Assembly: GCA_019633425.1 (NCBI GenBank)
Contig: WSUB01000027.1
Location: forward strand, 1-64,000
Length of the DNA stretch: 64,000 nt
Direction: 5' to 3'
Origin: Tulasnella sp. 424
Lineage: Eukaryota; Basidiomycota; Agaricomycetes; Cantharellales; Tulasnellaceae
In this document: positions 33,855 through 45,435 of the stretch, one piece after another
How the letters are laid out: every line of letters starts with the position of its first letter
Numbering within the stretch: position 1 is the first letter of the stretch
Notes under the pieces: generated by a model
Told to the model about the DNA's origin: nothing
What the model saw: only the letters and a program-made list of their open reading frames with translations
Databases searched by the model: none
Translations under genes and position numbers: made by a program

Positions 33855-36605
33855 TCATCGTGTTTGATCCGGTCGTAAGGTGGTGGAGCTACGATTATCT
33901 TGAGAGTCTGAAGCGTCCAGCGCTGCATTGGGAACCATATCGGAATGTCGGAAGTCCTCGTCGGGAAGGGTTGGGATCTCGCTCGGTATTGGTGGTCGCT
34001 GAGACGTGGGAGACGCAAGGTTGAAGTACTCGGATCTTGACTCTTGTGCTGGACTTTCCAATATCTCCGGAGGCGACTGAGGATCCGAGGTTGTAGCGGG
34101 CGTTGTACCATCGGTAGGACTTGTTGTGAATGGCTGTGCAAGAATACTGGGTATTGGGGGATGTTCAGAGATGGGCCGGCCGGCAACTGGGGGACGAACA
34201 GTCGCGTCTTGCGACTCGTCTTGAAACCTGATATGCGGGATGTTCTTTCCTTTCGATTCTTCTTCAGTCTCTTGCAAAGCAAGAAGTCTGCGCATACTCG
34301 GCTCAGTTTCCTCGCTCTGCCGCGGCTTCCCCAGCCCGAGCTCTAAATTCTCTGGCTCCTCCGCAACCGACTCCCCTGCTAGAGATCGCCCATCGGTCGG
34401 GGGACCTGTTGCACTTCCGCTACGCATCCGTTTGAATCTATCATGCAAGGGCGTGGTCAAAGTCATGGGAATATTTTCCCTCGACGTTTCTGATGGCGGA
34501 GTGCTATCTGCCGAATTGACCTTCGTCTTCCTTGGTCCACTGCCAGTACGCCGCTGCCAAAAACTGGTCAGAGGGCGATGACTTGATTGCGGAGACGGAG
34601 GCGGTTGTAGATGTCCATTCGACTTCCCCCCGCCCAACGGCGGAGCAGTGTTTGATCTGCTGAGCCCCGCTCCTGGAGGATGTAGGTTACCATTTGGAGG
34701 ATGTAGGTTACCATTCGGCGGTTGGGGGGGACTTGAAAGTGGACTGCCAAGAGTCGAAGAACTTCCTCGAGTCCTCCTAGGTATCGATGACTGCCTCCCG
34801 AGACCAGGGATGTAAATAGATCGAACGGGTTCGCCGTCATTGAAGATCGTTTCACGTCTACGATTCCGAGCGAGAGTGCCTGCCAGGCCATTGAAGCCAC
34901 GAAGAGCCTGTATAGATCGCGCGTCAGTAGTGTCTCCAATGATGACAACGGGCAACATGTGTTGGCATACATCGACGCCAGGTTCTTCTTCCCTGACAAT
35001 TTCGGCAGTGGTTTCGTCCTGATTGTGTGGCTTTTCGATCTCCTCATTGGCAACCTTGAGTAGAAGCATGCTTTTCCGGTCGAGGTTATGTTCCTTCTGA
35101 AGCTTGGAGGGGTCGACCTTGCTCATCTGTAAGAGGATGATTCCAGAGCCTGCGTTTACCGTTAACAACATAGTCCTCGGAGTTTTGGGAACCTCACTCA
35201 CATATAACAAGGAAGCCAAGAACGACGGTCAAAATTTGAGTGACTGTTGATTTGAGACCTTGATATAGAATCTTTTGGAACGTGAGCGGTGCAGTGATAC
35301 AGGATGGGTCACACATATGCTTACCACCGAGGTGACAAGGGTGCAGAACGTAAAAATAACGTAATATGTGGGCGTGACTGAGGGGGGGGGAGGTGATTAG
35401 CAGGATTCTTAGGGGAGCAGTCCAGTGTGCTTACCCATTGCGGTATTGAAGAGAGCGAGAGCGACGTTCAAAAAATATATTTCCGTTAAAAGCGTGATAA
35501 CGACAAAACCGAGGAGGAAATACGTAAACCAGTTTTTGAACTATACACAAAATTGCAGTCCAGTGGATCAGCGCACGGCGAATGGCAAAGAACTGTGTTG
35601 CCGTACCTGATTATAGCCTCTGATGGAGGTCACGATAGCCGATCCCAACCCTTGAGTGCAGCTGACGCTTAATCCTCCAATTAGCGAGCAAACGAGGATG
35701 TACCATATCATGTGTGTAGTCCCCCATCTATACGTGAACGTCAGCTGCGGTTTACTGGACGGAGGGCTTGAAGCGAACAGGAACGTACTTTGGTGCAACG
35801 AAGAGAACAATAATTACGGATGCTGCAATTACTACACCAGCAAAGGATAAAAATCCTGGAGCAAGGAAAAGATGCTTGAACTCTTCGATCGTTGAAACAG
35901 ATTGTTCTTTAGGACCGTTGAGCTGGGCAAATAGTCGATCCCTGTCAGTGATGTCATACGGCTTCCGAAGGATACCCACTCACAGCAATGATGATCGAGC
36001 CGACAATACATTGGAAGCAGCCAATCCATCCGAAGAACGATAGCTTCTCGTTCAAGAAGATGGAGGAAAGCATGGCGCAGATAACAACTGACAATGCACC
36101 AAGTGGAGTAACAATAATGGCCTCGACGAAGGCATATGCACCGAAGTTGCAGAGTTCTCCGCATATCATCATTATCATTCCGGTCCACCATAGAGGCTAA
36201 ATCATTCAGGAGTGGAAGAGTTAGCGGACGAAAATGGGCAGGAACCCATGTTTTAACGCAAGCTCACACTCTTAAGATACGCGACACCAACGCCAGCTTC
36301 GCCTCCACCTAGTGGAATGAATGGGTTGAGGAAGGGAAGTGATCAGTCACTGCTCCCTTGCCTGCAGGACACCGGCGATTGTAATCCCGACTGAACATAC
36401 GTTGACTGGCAATAAGCCCTTTTTTCTTGAATACAAATGACGAGCCGATGAGAAGGCCCGATCCTATAGCGAGCAGTATTCCTACACTGCGAAGAGGATT
36501 CGTCAGACAAAACAACAGGGCGAGTGGTGAATGTGCGGCAGGTGGAGCGTACATCCGGTAATTATACGGCTGGCCTTGCGGTTCGGACGCGGCTGCGGTT
36601 GACAT
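33855..36605 (-). CDS. NIPA-type magnesium transporter (DUF803)
   Basis: Polytopic membrane protein of the NIPA/DUF803 drug-metabolite-transporter relatives, thought to carry Mg2+. ATG 36603-36605 gives MSTAAASEPQGQPYNYRMYA. Transmembrane segments include SVGILLAIGSGLLIGSSFVF with KKKGL, the exon CGELCNFGAYAFVEAIIVTP with LGALSVVICAMLSSIFLNE, GCFQCIVGSIIIAVSG, FLAPGFLSFAGVVIAASVII and WYILVCSLIGGLSVSCTQGL. These blocks are typical of the family. After the last membrane segment a cytoplasmic tail of over 400 residues is Ser/Pro-rich: RSIQALRGFNGLAGTLARNR, then GRQSSIPRRTRGSSS. It contains a 21-bp direct repeat encoding PPNGNLH twice (near 34673-34718). About seven introns. NAA38 lies downstream on the same strand. 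Confidence 0.88.
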
Positions 36606-37279
36606 CTTCAAGAAAAGGGGACGGCCGTTGTGCTTAAATGGCTCCTTTCCGCTGCGTACGGGAGCTCTGCAGGGATCCAGGCAGTTGGGGGGGAGGGGGG
36701 AGGGGGAAAAGCAACAGTAGAACTCGCTCGTGCAATGATCGTGCGAAAGTCCAAGCTTTTCCGGAGAATAGGGGCCTCAGTCCAAAATGGCATCCCTGGT
36801 ATCTCGAGCCCCAGCAAGGGCCAACAGAAGGTGCCTCCTATCAATGATCCCTTGGCAGCTCAATAGTACTTGCTTGTGTTCTTTCACCGAGTTTTAGGCG
36901 GGTTCCAACTCGTCAGCGGCACGAGCGCGTCATAACCCGTGTTTCCATGACATACGAGGTGGTAATCTATCGGCTACAACCTATAGTTAGCCTTCCATGT
37001 GCTGCACGAAACCGTCTATTTGAATGACCTCTCCGCGTCGAAGTGGTTTAAGCCCCCCGGAGCCATTTAAACGCCGATCGTAGCTTATTTGGCAGTCTGC
37101 ACGGGGATGTCGGTGATCATCCCAATTCCGAAAGGTGAGTCTACTTTAGTTGCTCGGAAATCTCTGCGGCTTGAATCCGGCAACTAATCGATAGCATCGA
37201 TAGATCGCCCTAGAGAAAACACTGAACAGTTCATATCCTATATTTACAGTAACGCTCGCTTCTCCAGCAGGGATTCGGT
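36606..37279. other. Divergent intergenic region NIPA / calpain 1
   Basis: Contains a G-rich purine tract at 36688-36710. At 37107 there is an ATG (MSVIIPIPK) followed by a strong GTGAGT donor. That looks like a short first exon, but none of the acceptors before 37280 joins it in frame to calpain 1. Confidence 0.4.
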
Positions 37280-40200
37280 ATGGCATCCTTCCTCCCCCCT
37301 CTCGGATGCTGGCCAGGCCAGCGTCGCAAAACTCTTCTCAAAGATCAAGCTGGCATCCTTGTTACAGAGGGACTAAACGTCGCAATTGAGCGCTGCCGTG
37401 ACAAGGTCAAGAGGTTGGGATACGAGTGCCGCCAACGCAAGCGGAAATATAGGCATGTGTTTTATCGACACGCGAGTGACAAACACCCCTGATACCCATT
37501 TCCTGAAGGGACTTGGAATTTGATCTCCTCGAAGACCGAGACCGTTGTCTCTATCGCTTGGGCTATGACGCGTCCAACCCTAAATACACTCCGGCGGATG
37601 TTCGACGCATTCCAGATATTGTCGAGAAGCCCCAATTCGTAGTCGACGGCGCTACTGCCGGTGACATTTGCCAAGGCGCCCTCGGGAACTGCTGGTACCT
37701 CTCAGCATTGGCCGTGGTTGCTACAGCTCGATTGATTGATGAGATTTGCGTCCAGGCAAGCTGGTGGTCACCATCTGCGAGCTCAGATCCATTTGACTGA
37801 CCTCGTTCTTCAACAGCGAGACGAGGACATGGGCATATACGGCTTCATTTTTTGGCGCGACTCTGGCTGGGCAGAGGTTATTGTCGATGAGTTAGAAATG
37901 GTCACATTCCCCGTCCGGCGCTTCTTAACACCACTTCTCAAACAGCCTTGTTTTCACAAAAGTGAGGCCATGGGAAGCGCTATCCTCAGGGGAAAGGGAG
38001 GTCTACCGTAACGATCGACGAACCTACGACAATACGGCTCGGAGAGGTTTGTTCACAAATCTTTACTTTGCGAAGTCTAGAACGAACAACGAGACGTGGG
38101 TGCCCTTGATTGAGAAAGCCTACGCTAAGTTGCACGGAGGTACTATTAAACCTAAACCGCTTGTCAAGCACTAATACAACTTCACTCCAGATTACGAGAG
38201 CCTCGAGGGCGGATTCACATCCGAGGGAGTTGAGGATTTGACTGGGTGAGCATCCGCCCCTCTCGTCGCCTAAGCCTCCTAACACCGGTCTGCGCAGCGG
38301 CGTTTCCACGCTCATCTATAGAGGGGACATTCCTAGCGTCGACGACTTTTGGGATGAAGAGCTATCGAAGGTGGGAAAGACTCGGCTTTTCGCTTGCTTC
38401 ACGCCTGGAAGCACGCCCGGTGGAGCAGACCTCGACCTTCAACCCCTGGGTGCTATTGAAATCGAGGGACTCTTAACCAATCACGCATACTCCATAACCA
38501 AGGCCATTAAATTTACCGGTAGAGATGGTGTGTATCGGGGACGGTTCCTCAGGTGAGTTTGGACGTAGCGACAGTATGATATCTAAACTATATACGTTGC
38601 CTTAGGATCCGGAATCCATGGGGTAGGAAGGAATGGTCGGGTCGGTGGAGCGACGGGAGCGAAGAGTGGAACGATAAATGGACGGAAGAGTTACGTGAAG
38701 CCCTGGGGAATTACCGATTTGGGGATGATGGCGAGTTCGTTCAGGAATGTGAGGAAATTTACTATCATTTTAATATGACAGACGAGACCTCTGAACCGTA
38801 TGTTATAGATTCGGATTTTCTGGATTGCTGGGGGATCATAGAACGCTCGAGACTCTTTGGTGACGGGTGGATCATGAGCTCTCAGTGGTTGCAAATGCCT
38901 CCTGACACCCACCTAAGACCTTGGTCACTTGGAGAGGTATCATGTACGTGCGTCGTTTCAGCCCGTCGAACATATGGACTGAACCGTTATCAAGTTACAA
39001 TCGATATCACTGGCCCCATTGGTGCTGAAGGGCCTTCAGAGACGATAATTGTTCTAGCGCAACGCGACACCCGATATTTCCGGGAGCTAGCCGGTCCGTA
39101 CCGATGGAGCTTGGACTTCTTACTGTATGTTCGCGGTAAAGACCTTCCCATTGCACGATCTGTGCATTCCACTATGTGGGACCGTTCCGTGAAATTGGAA
39201 ATCGACCTTCCTCCTGGCCAATACGTCGTTCACGTGAGTGAATTCGCACCCGTTCTTCCGAAGACCCCAACAACCCATTTTTCCGCAATAGGCTCGGCTT
39301 GACTGTAAGCGAAAGACGTTGGATACATCCCCCGCTCCTGGCGACTGGCGGAAAAGACATCGAAAGCAGATGGAACAAACCGCGAGCGCTATGGTTGCCG
39401 CAAGTGAGTCTGGCACAACTTCTCCTGTGTCTAGAATCCGACTCAATTTGCAACGTAGATTGTAACCATGCTTTATTGCCCTTTCAATACTTATCGGTGC
39501 CTGCTGTTGCATTCGCCGGCCGGGATCTGAACGAGATAGAGCTCCAGCTGAACTACGAAACGCTTGAAACCAGAATCAGATCGCAGCAACTATCCGACTC
39601 ACCTGCGCAGAGATCACCAGAACTGAAAGCACACGCACCAAACGCTCCGGTTTCTGACTCTGAACAAACGCCCATAGATTCGCAGTCGAATTACGGGACC
39701 TCTATATCGGATGGATTGAGCCCCATTACTACCAGAGTTGCCTCCAGCGCCTCGTCACTCCGGGATCGTCGAATTCCTTCGCCGGCCCAACCGCAGCCTG
39801 AACGAGCTATGCATCAGCGATTTGTTGACAGTCCCCCTCAGACGCTCCACGAATTCCACACACCCACGCTAACTAAAGAAGCGAGAAAGTCCAGTAAACC
39901 CCGGCCAGTCCCCGGTCGATGGCCTACTTTGCAATCCGAGCGGACGGCTTCTAGCATGCTTGTATCGCCAGGCGAAAACGATGATACAGTCCCAAGTCCA
40001 GTGAACTCCTTCTTATGGGAGGACGTCGCAAAGAAGAAACTCGATTATGCTAAGACCGACAACCAGAAATACAAGCACGAGGGATTCTTATGTAAAGAGT
40101 GTCAGGTTGGTGATTTGCCTCCCTGTGTCTTTCTATGGCGGGCCTAACGATTAAATACCTCCAGCACGCGATCATTGGTCCTATGATACGGTGCCTAGAA

Positions 40201-40677
40201 GTCATGTGCCACGGCTGCCATCTGTGCATACGATGCATGGAGCATAGTCTGGTTCACCAAGATCACAAGTTCATTGTCTGCACCAGCGCCGAGGACGATA
40301 AAGCACTTACACCACAGTATCAAACAAATGCTGCATGCGTGAGTAGCTTATGCGATCGGTCGGACCCATTTTTGACATCAACGGCACCTAGGATCCCTTG
40401 CACGAGTGTGGAACTCAGGCCGTTGAGAAGGACGTCCAACCTGCAAGCGACTTGGTCTTGGGCCTTCGAGTTTACACCAGAAAACCCGCGCAAGCTACTG
40501 TCAAGGGTCAACTCCGGTCAGTGAAATAACGTTCCCTAGCATATCGGTGTCCCAAGAAGACTAATACCACCTCGTAGAACGGGCTCCATCTTGAGGAGCC
40601 ATTATTTCACGCCAAACCCCCTAGAAGACCGAAGTGAGACTTGGATCCATATCATATTCCTGACGCAGAGCAGCTGA
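37280..40677 (+). CDS. Calpain-like cysteine protease with ZZ zinc finger, copy 1
   Basis: Family C2 protease. Start ATG 37280 (MASFLPPLGCWPGQRRKTLL), then LVTEGLNVAIERCRDKVKRL and DLEFDLLEDRDRCLYRLGYD. Catalytic Cys in DICQGALGNCWYLSALAVVA; catalytic His in GLLTNHAYSITKAIKF; catalytic Asn in RIRNPWGRKEWSGRW. A calpain D3-like beta domain follows (DFLDCWGIIERSRLFGDGW; ETIIVLAQRDTRYFRELAG; VKLEIDLPPGQYVVH). Next come a ~200-residue Ser/Pro-rich linker, then a ZZ-type finger split by an intron (HEGFLCKECQ; GPMIRCLEVMCHGCHLCIRC, ending HQDHKF), and a short tail SDLVLGLRVYTRKPAQATVK, RTGSILRSHYFTPNP. Two introns, 37453-37508 and 37756-37816, start with GC instead of GT and are required to keep the frame. 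The start is less certain than the rest. The oxyanion neighbour is Asn where calpains usually have Asp (GDCW). Confidence 0.85.
37453..37508 (+). other. GC-AG intron 1 of calpain 1
   Basis: Donor AG/GCATGT, acceptor CTGAAG/G. Calpain 2 has AG/GTGAGC and calpain 3 has AG/GTATGT at the same codon (R before DLEFD). The nearby GT at 37457 would put a stop codon in frame. Confidence 0.75.
37756..37816 (+). other. GC-AG intron 2 of calpain 1
   Basis: Donor CAG/GCAAGC, acceptor CAACAG/CGA. Calpain 2 has GTAAGT at the same position (after ICVA). The junction restores ICVQ-RDEDMGIYGF. Confidence 0.75.
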
Positions 40678-41679
40678 CAGACTGCACTGGGAATTCGATA
40701 GGATAAGGGTCTACCTTTTTCCAGCCAGGACCGCCATTTTGGCTTGCCGAAATCGGTTTTGTGACTTTAGCCGGTGAGAACTTATGGGTATGTGCCCCTA
40801 ATTCTAGAGATATACTATTATGTCCCCCGTCTGTGTGGTTTCGATCAAAGGAACGCAGTCAGATTCCGAATCATCAGGTTGCCTCGTGCGTTGCATCCTG
40901 GCTCTCAGGGAAATTGGCGGTATCATACGGTGCCTGGGTCCCTAGGAACTCTTGCTCCCTTGCGTGTCATATTTTACGTTTGAGAGAAGCCCTCGTAAAG
41001 GATATGGACTTCCCGAAACGCTCAGGGACGGTTACAGACGGGCATTAGAGAGTGACGTTGATGCTTTTGATATCACCGTTTACCAGCTTTACGAGGTCAG
41101 AGTAACTGAAACAAGTCAATGTAGGCTGGGGTTGTTCGTCTGCGTGGGCTCCTACGCAATATGGAAGGTTTAGTTCCATTAATTTTAATGTCGCAGCCGG
41201 AGGAGAAATCGGTGAAATGGAGAGGGAGAGCATCAGCAGTCAAAGGCCCGTCGGAGCTATACAACTATCGCAGATTGTCGAGGAAGGGGGGATGCTGCCC
41301 GTGCGAAAGGAGCGCCACGGGAAAAGAGAGCAGTCCAGTCCAGAATGGTGGCATTCAGCGATCGCGGTCACTGCCAAGAGCCAATGTATTTTCTCGATCT
41401 GGCACCTCCTAGGCAAGCTTCAATGTTAATTTAGCCCAGCATGACGACGTGGTCCATCGGAGTGACGAATATGCCGGTGGAACTTTTCTTCTTTCGAAGA
41501 TTTGGACTTTCCACTCCCTCTTTCCGAGCTTCGAGAGTTGTGGCTTTGGCCCAGATGTCTCGTATAACGGTCCCCATTGTTTCCGAATCACATATTTCGA
41601 TCGATGGAATCGATGGATCCTTCTCTAAGGAAGGCACTGGCGTGGATGTATTTATACGACAGGATCTTGGTAACCGTTC
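40678..41679. other. Intergenic region calpain 1 / calpain 2
   Basis: About 1 kb between two genes on the same strand. Short ORFs on both strands have no recognisable domain and overlap each other. It presumably holds the calpain 2 promoter. Confidence 0.5.
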
Positions 41680-44600
41680 ATGCAAACCACAATGCAGTCT
41701 AGATTTCCTGTCCCCGGATCCAAGGAGCGACGCGACAGCCTTTTGAAGTGTCAAGCTGGTATCTTGGTCACTGAGGACCTCGAACAAGCGGTCAAACATT
41801 GTCGAGACAGGGTCGAGAGATTAGCGAGAGAGTGTCTCGAGGGAAATCGCAAATTCAGGTGAGCCCCGCGGCACCGTAGGTGCAGCTAGGCATCGTCGCT
41901 CACCAAAGAATTACCTAGGGATTTGGAATTCGACCTCCTCGAAGACAAAGCGAGCTGTCTTCATCGACTGGGATATGACCCTCAGAACCCGCGCTACAAA
42001 CCCGCCGACGTCCGCCGTGTTACGGAAATGGTCAAGGATCCCAGATTCTTCGTCGACGATGCCACAGCTAGTGACATATGTCAAGGATACATAAACAACT
42101 GCTGGTTCTTATCTGCTTTAGCTGTGGTAGCGACTACGACCCGTGTCATTGACAGGATTTGCGTCGCGGTAAGTGCACGTGGCCTCTTAAGGCAGCACGG
42201 CTTGCTGAGTATACCCTCATTAGAGAGATGAAAAGGTCGGGATCTATGGCTTCATTTTCTGGCGCGACTCGGGCTGGGCCGAAGTCATCATCGACGAGTT
42301 AGCAAATTGACACTATTCGGCGTACGATGTATCTGACGAGGCCTTCCGTTAGTCTGCTCTGCACAAAAATCCCGCCATGGAATCACCTATCAACGACCGA
42401 CCGGGCCATGTTCAGAAATGATAAGTGGACCTACAACAACCGAGCCCGCCAAGGCCTTTTCGAAAATCTGTATTTTGCCAAATCAAAAACCGATAACGAG
42501 ACCTGGGTCCCTTTAATTGAAAAGGCCTATGCCAAGCTGCACGGAGGTAATGTCTGATATTCTCGATAAGAATTGCATTTAAATTCCGTTTAATTAGACT
42601 ATGAAAGCCTAGAGAACGGATTCACATCCGAGGGTGTCGAAGACTTGACTGGGTGGGTGGCAGAGCTCCTACCTATCCTAACATCTTCTGATGCGGTTGT
42701 CTTACAGCGGTGTATCCACAATCATATACACAAGAGATATCCTCGACACGGATAAGTTTTGGAATGAGGAACTTCTGAACGTGGGCAAAGACCATCTTTT
42801 CGCATGTTTTACACCTGGAACGATTCCGGGTACCTCTGGGAAGGATTTGGCGGCTATGGGCGGTGAAGAATACGAAGGTCTCATAACCGGCCACGCATAC
42901 TCTGTAACAAGGGCCGTAGATTTTGTCAGCGAGGATGGAAAGCATGAAGGACGATTTCTCAGGTCAGTGTAAAGACGTTGGTCATGTGGTCTGGTGGGCT
43001 TACATTACAACAGGATCCGCAATCCGTGGGGCAGGAAGGAATGGTCTGGTCGATGGGCTGATGGTAGCGAGCAGTGGAATGAAGAGTGGACAGACCAGCT
43101 TCGCAAGAAGCTAGGGGATGACGAGTCTCATCCCTACAAGTTTGGAGATGATGGAGAATTCGTGCAAGAATGTGAGTGTGTCCCCCAAGGGGGAAGTGAC
43201 TTAGTAATGACTCTTTATGAATTGGCATCTTCAGACACGGACTTTTTGGACTGTTGGGAAATTATCGAGCGCTCAAGGCTTTTTGACGATGGTTGGAAAA
43301 TGAGTTCCCAGTGGTTGACAATGCCCCCGGATGCCCATCTAACACCTTGGTCCATGGGAGACTTATCATGTGAGTATGTGAACTTTCCTTTTACGAGCAA
43401 AAGCGCTCACCTTCGACTAAGTTACGGTTGATATCGATACCGCGTCCGAAACCAATGCCGAAGAGGCAAAGGAGACGGTTATCGTCTTAGCCCAGCGCGA
43501 CGAGCGGTACTTTAAGGAGCTTGCTGGCGTGTATCGATGGAGCATGGATTTTTTGCTTTATCGCAGAGACGAGAAAGTGCCCATTGCGCGATCGGTGCAC
43601 TCTACTTTATGGGATCGTTCGGTCAAGTTGGAAGTGAAGCTGGTTCCCGGCAGATATATCATTCATGTGAGTGGATGAGCCTTGTCAATGCTGTTTCCCA
43701 TTCAGTATCTAAAGGGTACTCTTAATATCCAGGCTCGATTAGACTGCAGGCTGAAAGATAATCCTGCGGATCTGCCAGATTGGCGTAAGCGAAACCGGAA
43801 GCAGATGGCGCTTGCTGCAAGCGCGATTATTGCGACAAGTAAGCGCTAATGTCATTCGGCGAAACATTACATTCACGCACCCTTCGCAGACTGCCACGAC
43901 CACTCTTTGCTTTCTCAGCACCTCACTTTACCTCCGCGTGAATTGGCCGGTTCAGACCTCGGTGAAATCGAACTTCGCGCGCATTTGGATGCCATCAAGT
44001 TCAGGAGGGACACCGAGAGGCTACTCGCTGGAGAGGACCGCGCGGATGACGCCTCCGGTCGACAGCCTCACGGCATTTCGCCCACATTCCCACCAAGCCC
44101 TCGACCGGGCACTGTTTCCGATAAGCTGACTCTTGCCACAAACCACAGTATTTCGAAATCGGGATCACTAGATACACGCTACAGCCTTATCACACCCGCA
44201 ACCGACGCTCCTGTACAGGAGTTGACTGTGCTCTATGACGGGGAAATGCGTCGAATGGAGAGCCCAACCTCGGAGGAGCTCCCAATCAATACAGACCTTC
44301 CTCCCCCAAGAAAAGGATCTCGTAGCTCTCGCATTCTTAATCACGAGCCCACTCGCTTCTGCACAGCACCGACGTCGTTTGGGACTAGCATAGACGCCGT
44401 TGTCGAGGGCCGCTCACAAGGTGGCTCACGTATAACTTGGCAAGGAGACTCAACACCCAGGCTTGGAGGATCCGCTTCAAACGCCAGAAGCCCCTCTCCT
44501 TCGGATACGGCGGGATATCCTGCTGCTGAAGGTGAGCAGGCTGAAAGGGAGCAGGTTCCTCAAGTCAGTGCCCGTCAATCGGGTCGACAGGACCCCACCA

Positions 44601-45400
44601 GCAAGAATTCAGCTCCTATGAACTCTCACCAGGTACGCTACACCAAGTTTGGTAATATTCTATGCCTTGATCTATTGACAACTGTTGCTCCAGCCTTCGA
44701 GCGGTCCGCCTCCCCCATCCAGGGCGGATGAATTCCGAACAGAGCAACTCCAAATTCCGTCTGGGAAGTGTCATTCGTATTGCCACGATGGTTTCATTTG
44801 CAGGGGATGCCAGGTCGGTACACGTCCGTTTGATCCCATTACCGCAACTTAAGCTATCGCATCTGTTTCAGAAAGCAATAACAGGACCGATGATCCACTG
44901 CATCGATATTGCCTGTCACGATCTCAATCTCTGTGTTCACTGCAAGGACCTCCGCATACACCCGGATGACCACCACGTCATGGTATCGATGTGCAAAGAG
45001 GACGACATCGCCATCCGTCATAAATACAGTTCACCGAATATTTCGGTTCGTCGATTCGGATGCATAAATAGCGGCGCTAGGCTGATATTTTGAACGCTTC
45101 CTGTTCTTTCAGGATGCTACGTCTTCAACTGACTCGGACGGCAAGGCACGCTCCTACGATCTCCCTCCCAGTGATCTTCTTCTGGGACTTCGCGTCTATA
45201 CTCGACTCCCCTTCAAGGCGAAAGTGAAGGGGCAACTCCGGTAAGTACAAGATCTCGAAACGTATGGATAACCCTGACAAACAAAACAAATGCTCTTCAG
45301 GACGGGATCAGTTCTGAGGAACCATTATTTCACTCCGAAGCCCAGCGGAATACTCGACGGCCATCACCAGAATGAATCAGAAATCAACTCTACAGGGTAA
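41680..45400 (+). CDS. Calpain-like cysteine protease with ZZ zinc finger, copy 2
   Basis: Tandem paralogue of the preceding gene with the same domain order and intron positions, but GT donors throughout. Start ATG 41680, or 41692 (MQSRFPVPGSKERRDSLLK). N-terminal helix EDLEQAVKHCRDRVERLARE, then DLEFDLLEDKASCLHRLGYD. Catalytic Cys in CQGYINNCWFLSALAVVATT; His in LITGHAYSVTRAVDF; Asn in IRNPWGRKEWSGRWADGSEQ. Intron removal at 42296 gives DDLLCTKIPPWNHL. D3-like domain: IERSRLFDDGWKMSSQWLTM, RYFKELAGVYRWSMDFLLY. Then a ~270-residue disordered linker, ZZ finger (YCHDGFICRGCQ; CIDIACHDLNLCVHCKDLRI, with HPDDHH) and tail LLLGLRVYTRLPFKAKVKGQ, RTGSVLRNHYFTPKP. The Cys motif is N-N-C-W where the third paralogue has G-D-C-W. 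Its stop lies 35 bp from the stop of the convergent calpain 3. Confidence 0.87.
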
Positions 45401-45435
45401 CCAAAATACATATTAAAATGTCATGTCCCGTCCTT

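Noticed and set aside
37107..37134. Possible first exon of calpain 1 (MSVIIPIPK followed by GTGAGT)
   Set aside because: Neither acceptor near 37250-37273 joins it to the calpain frame. Calpain 2 has its start in the homologous exon, so 37280 was kept.
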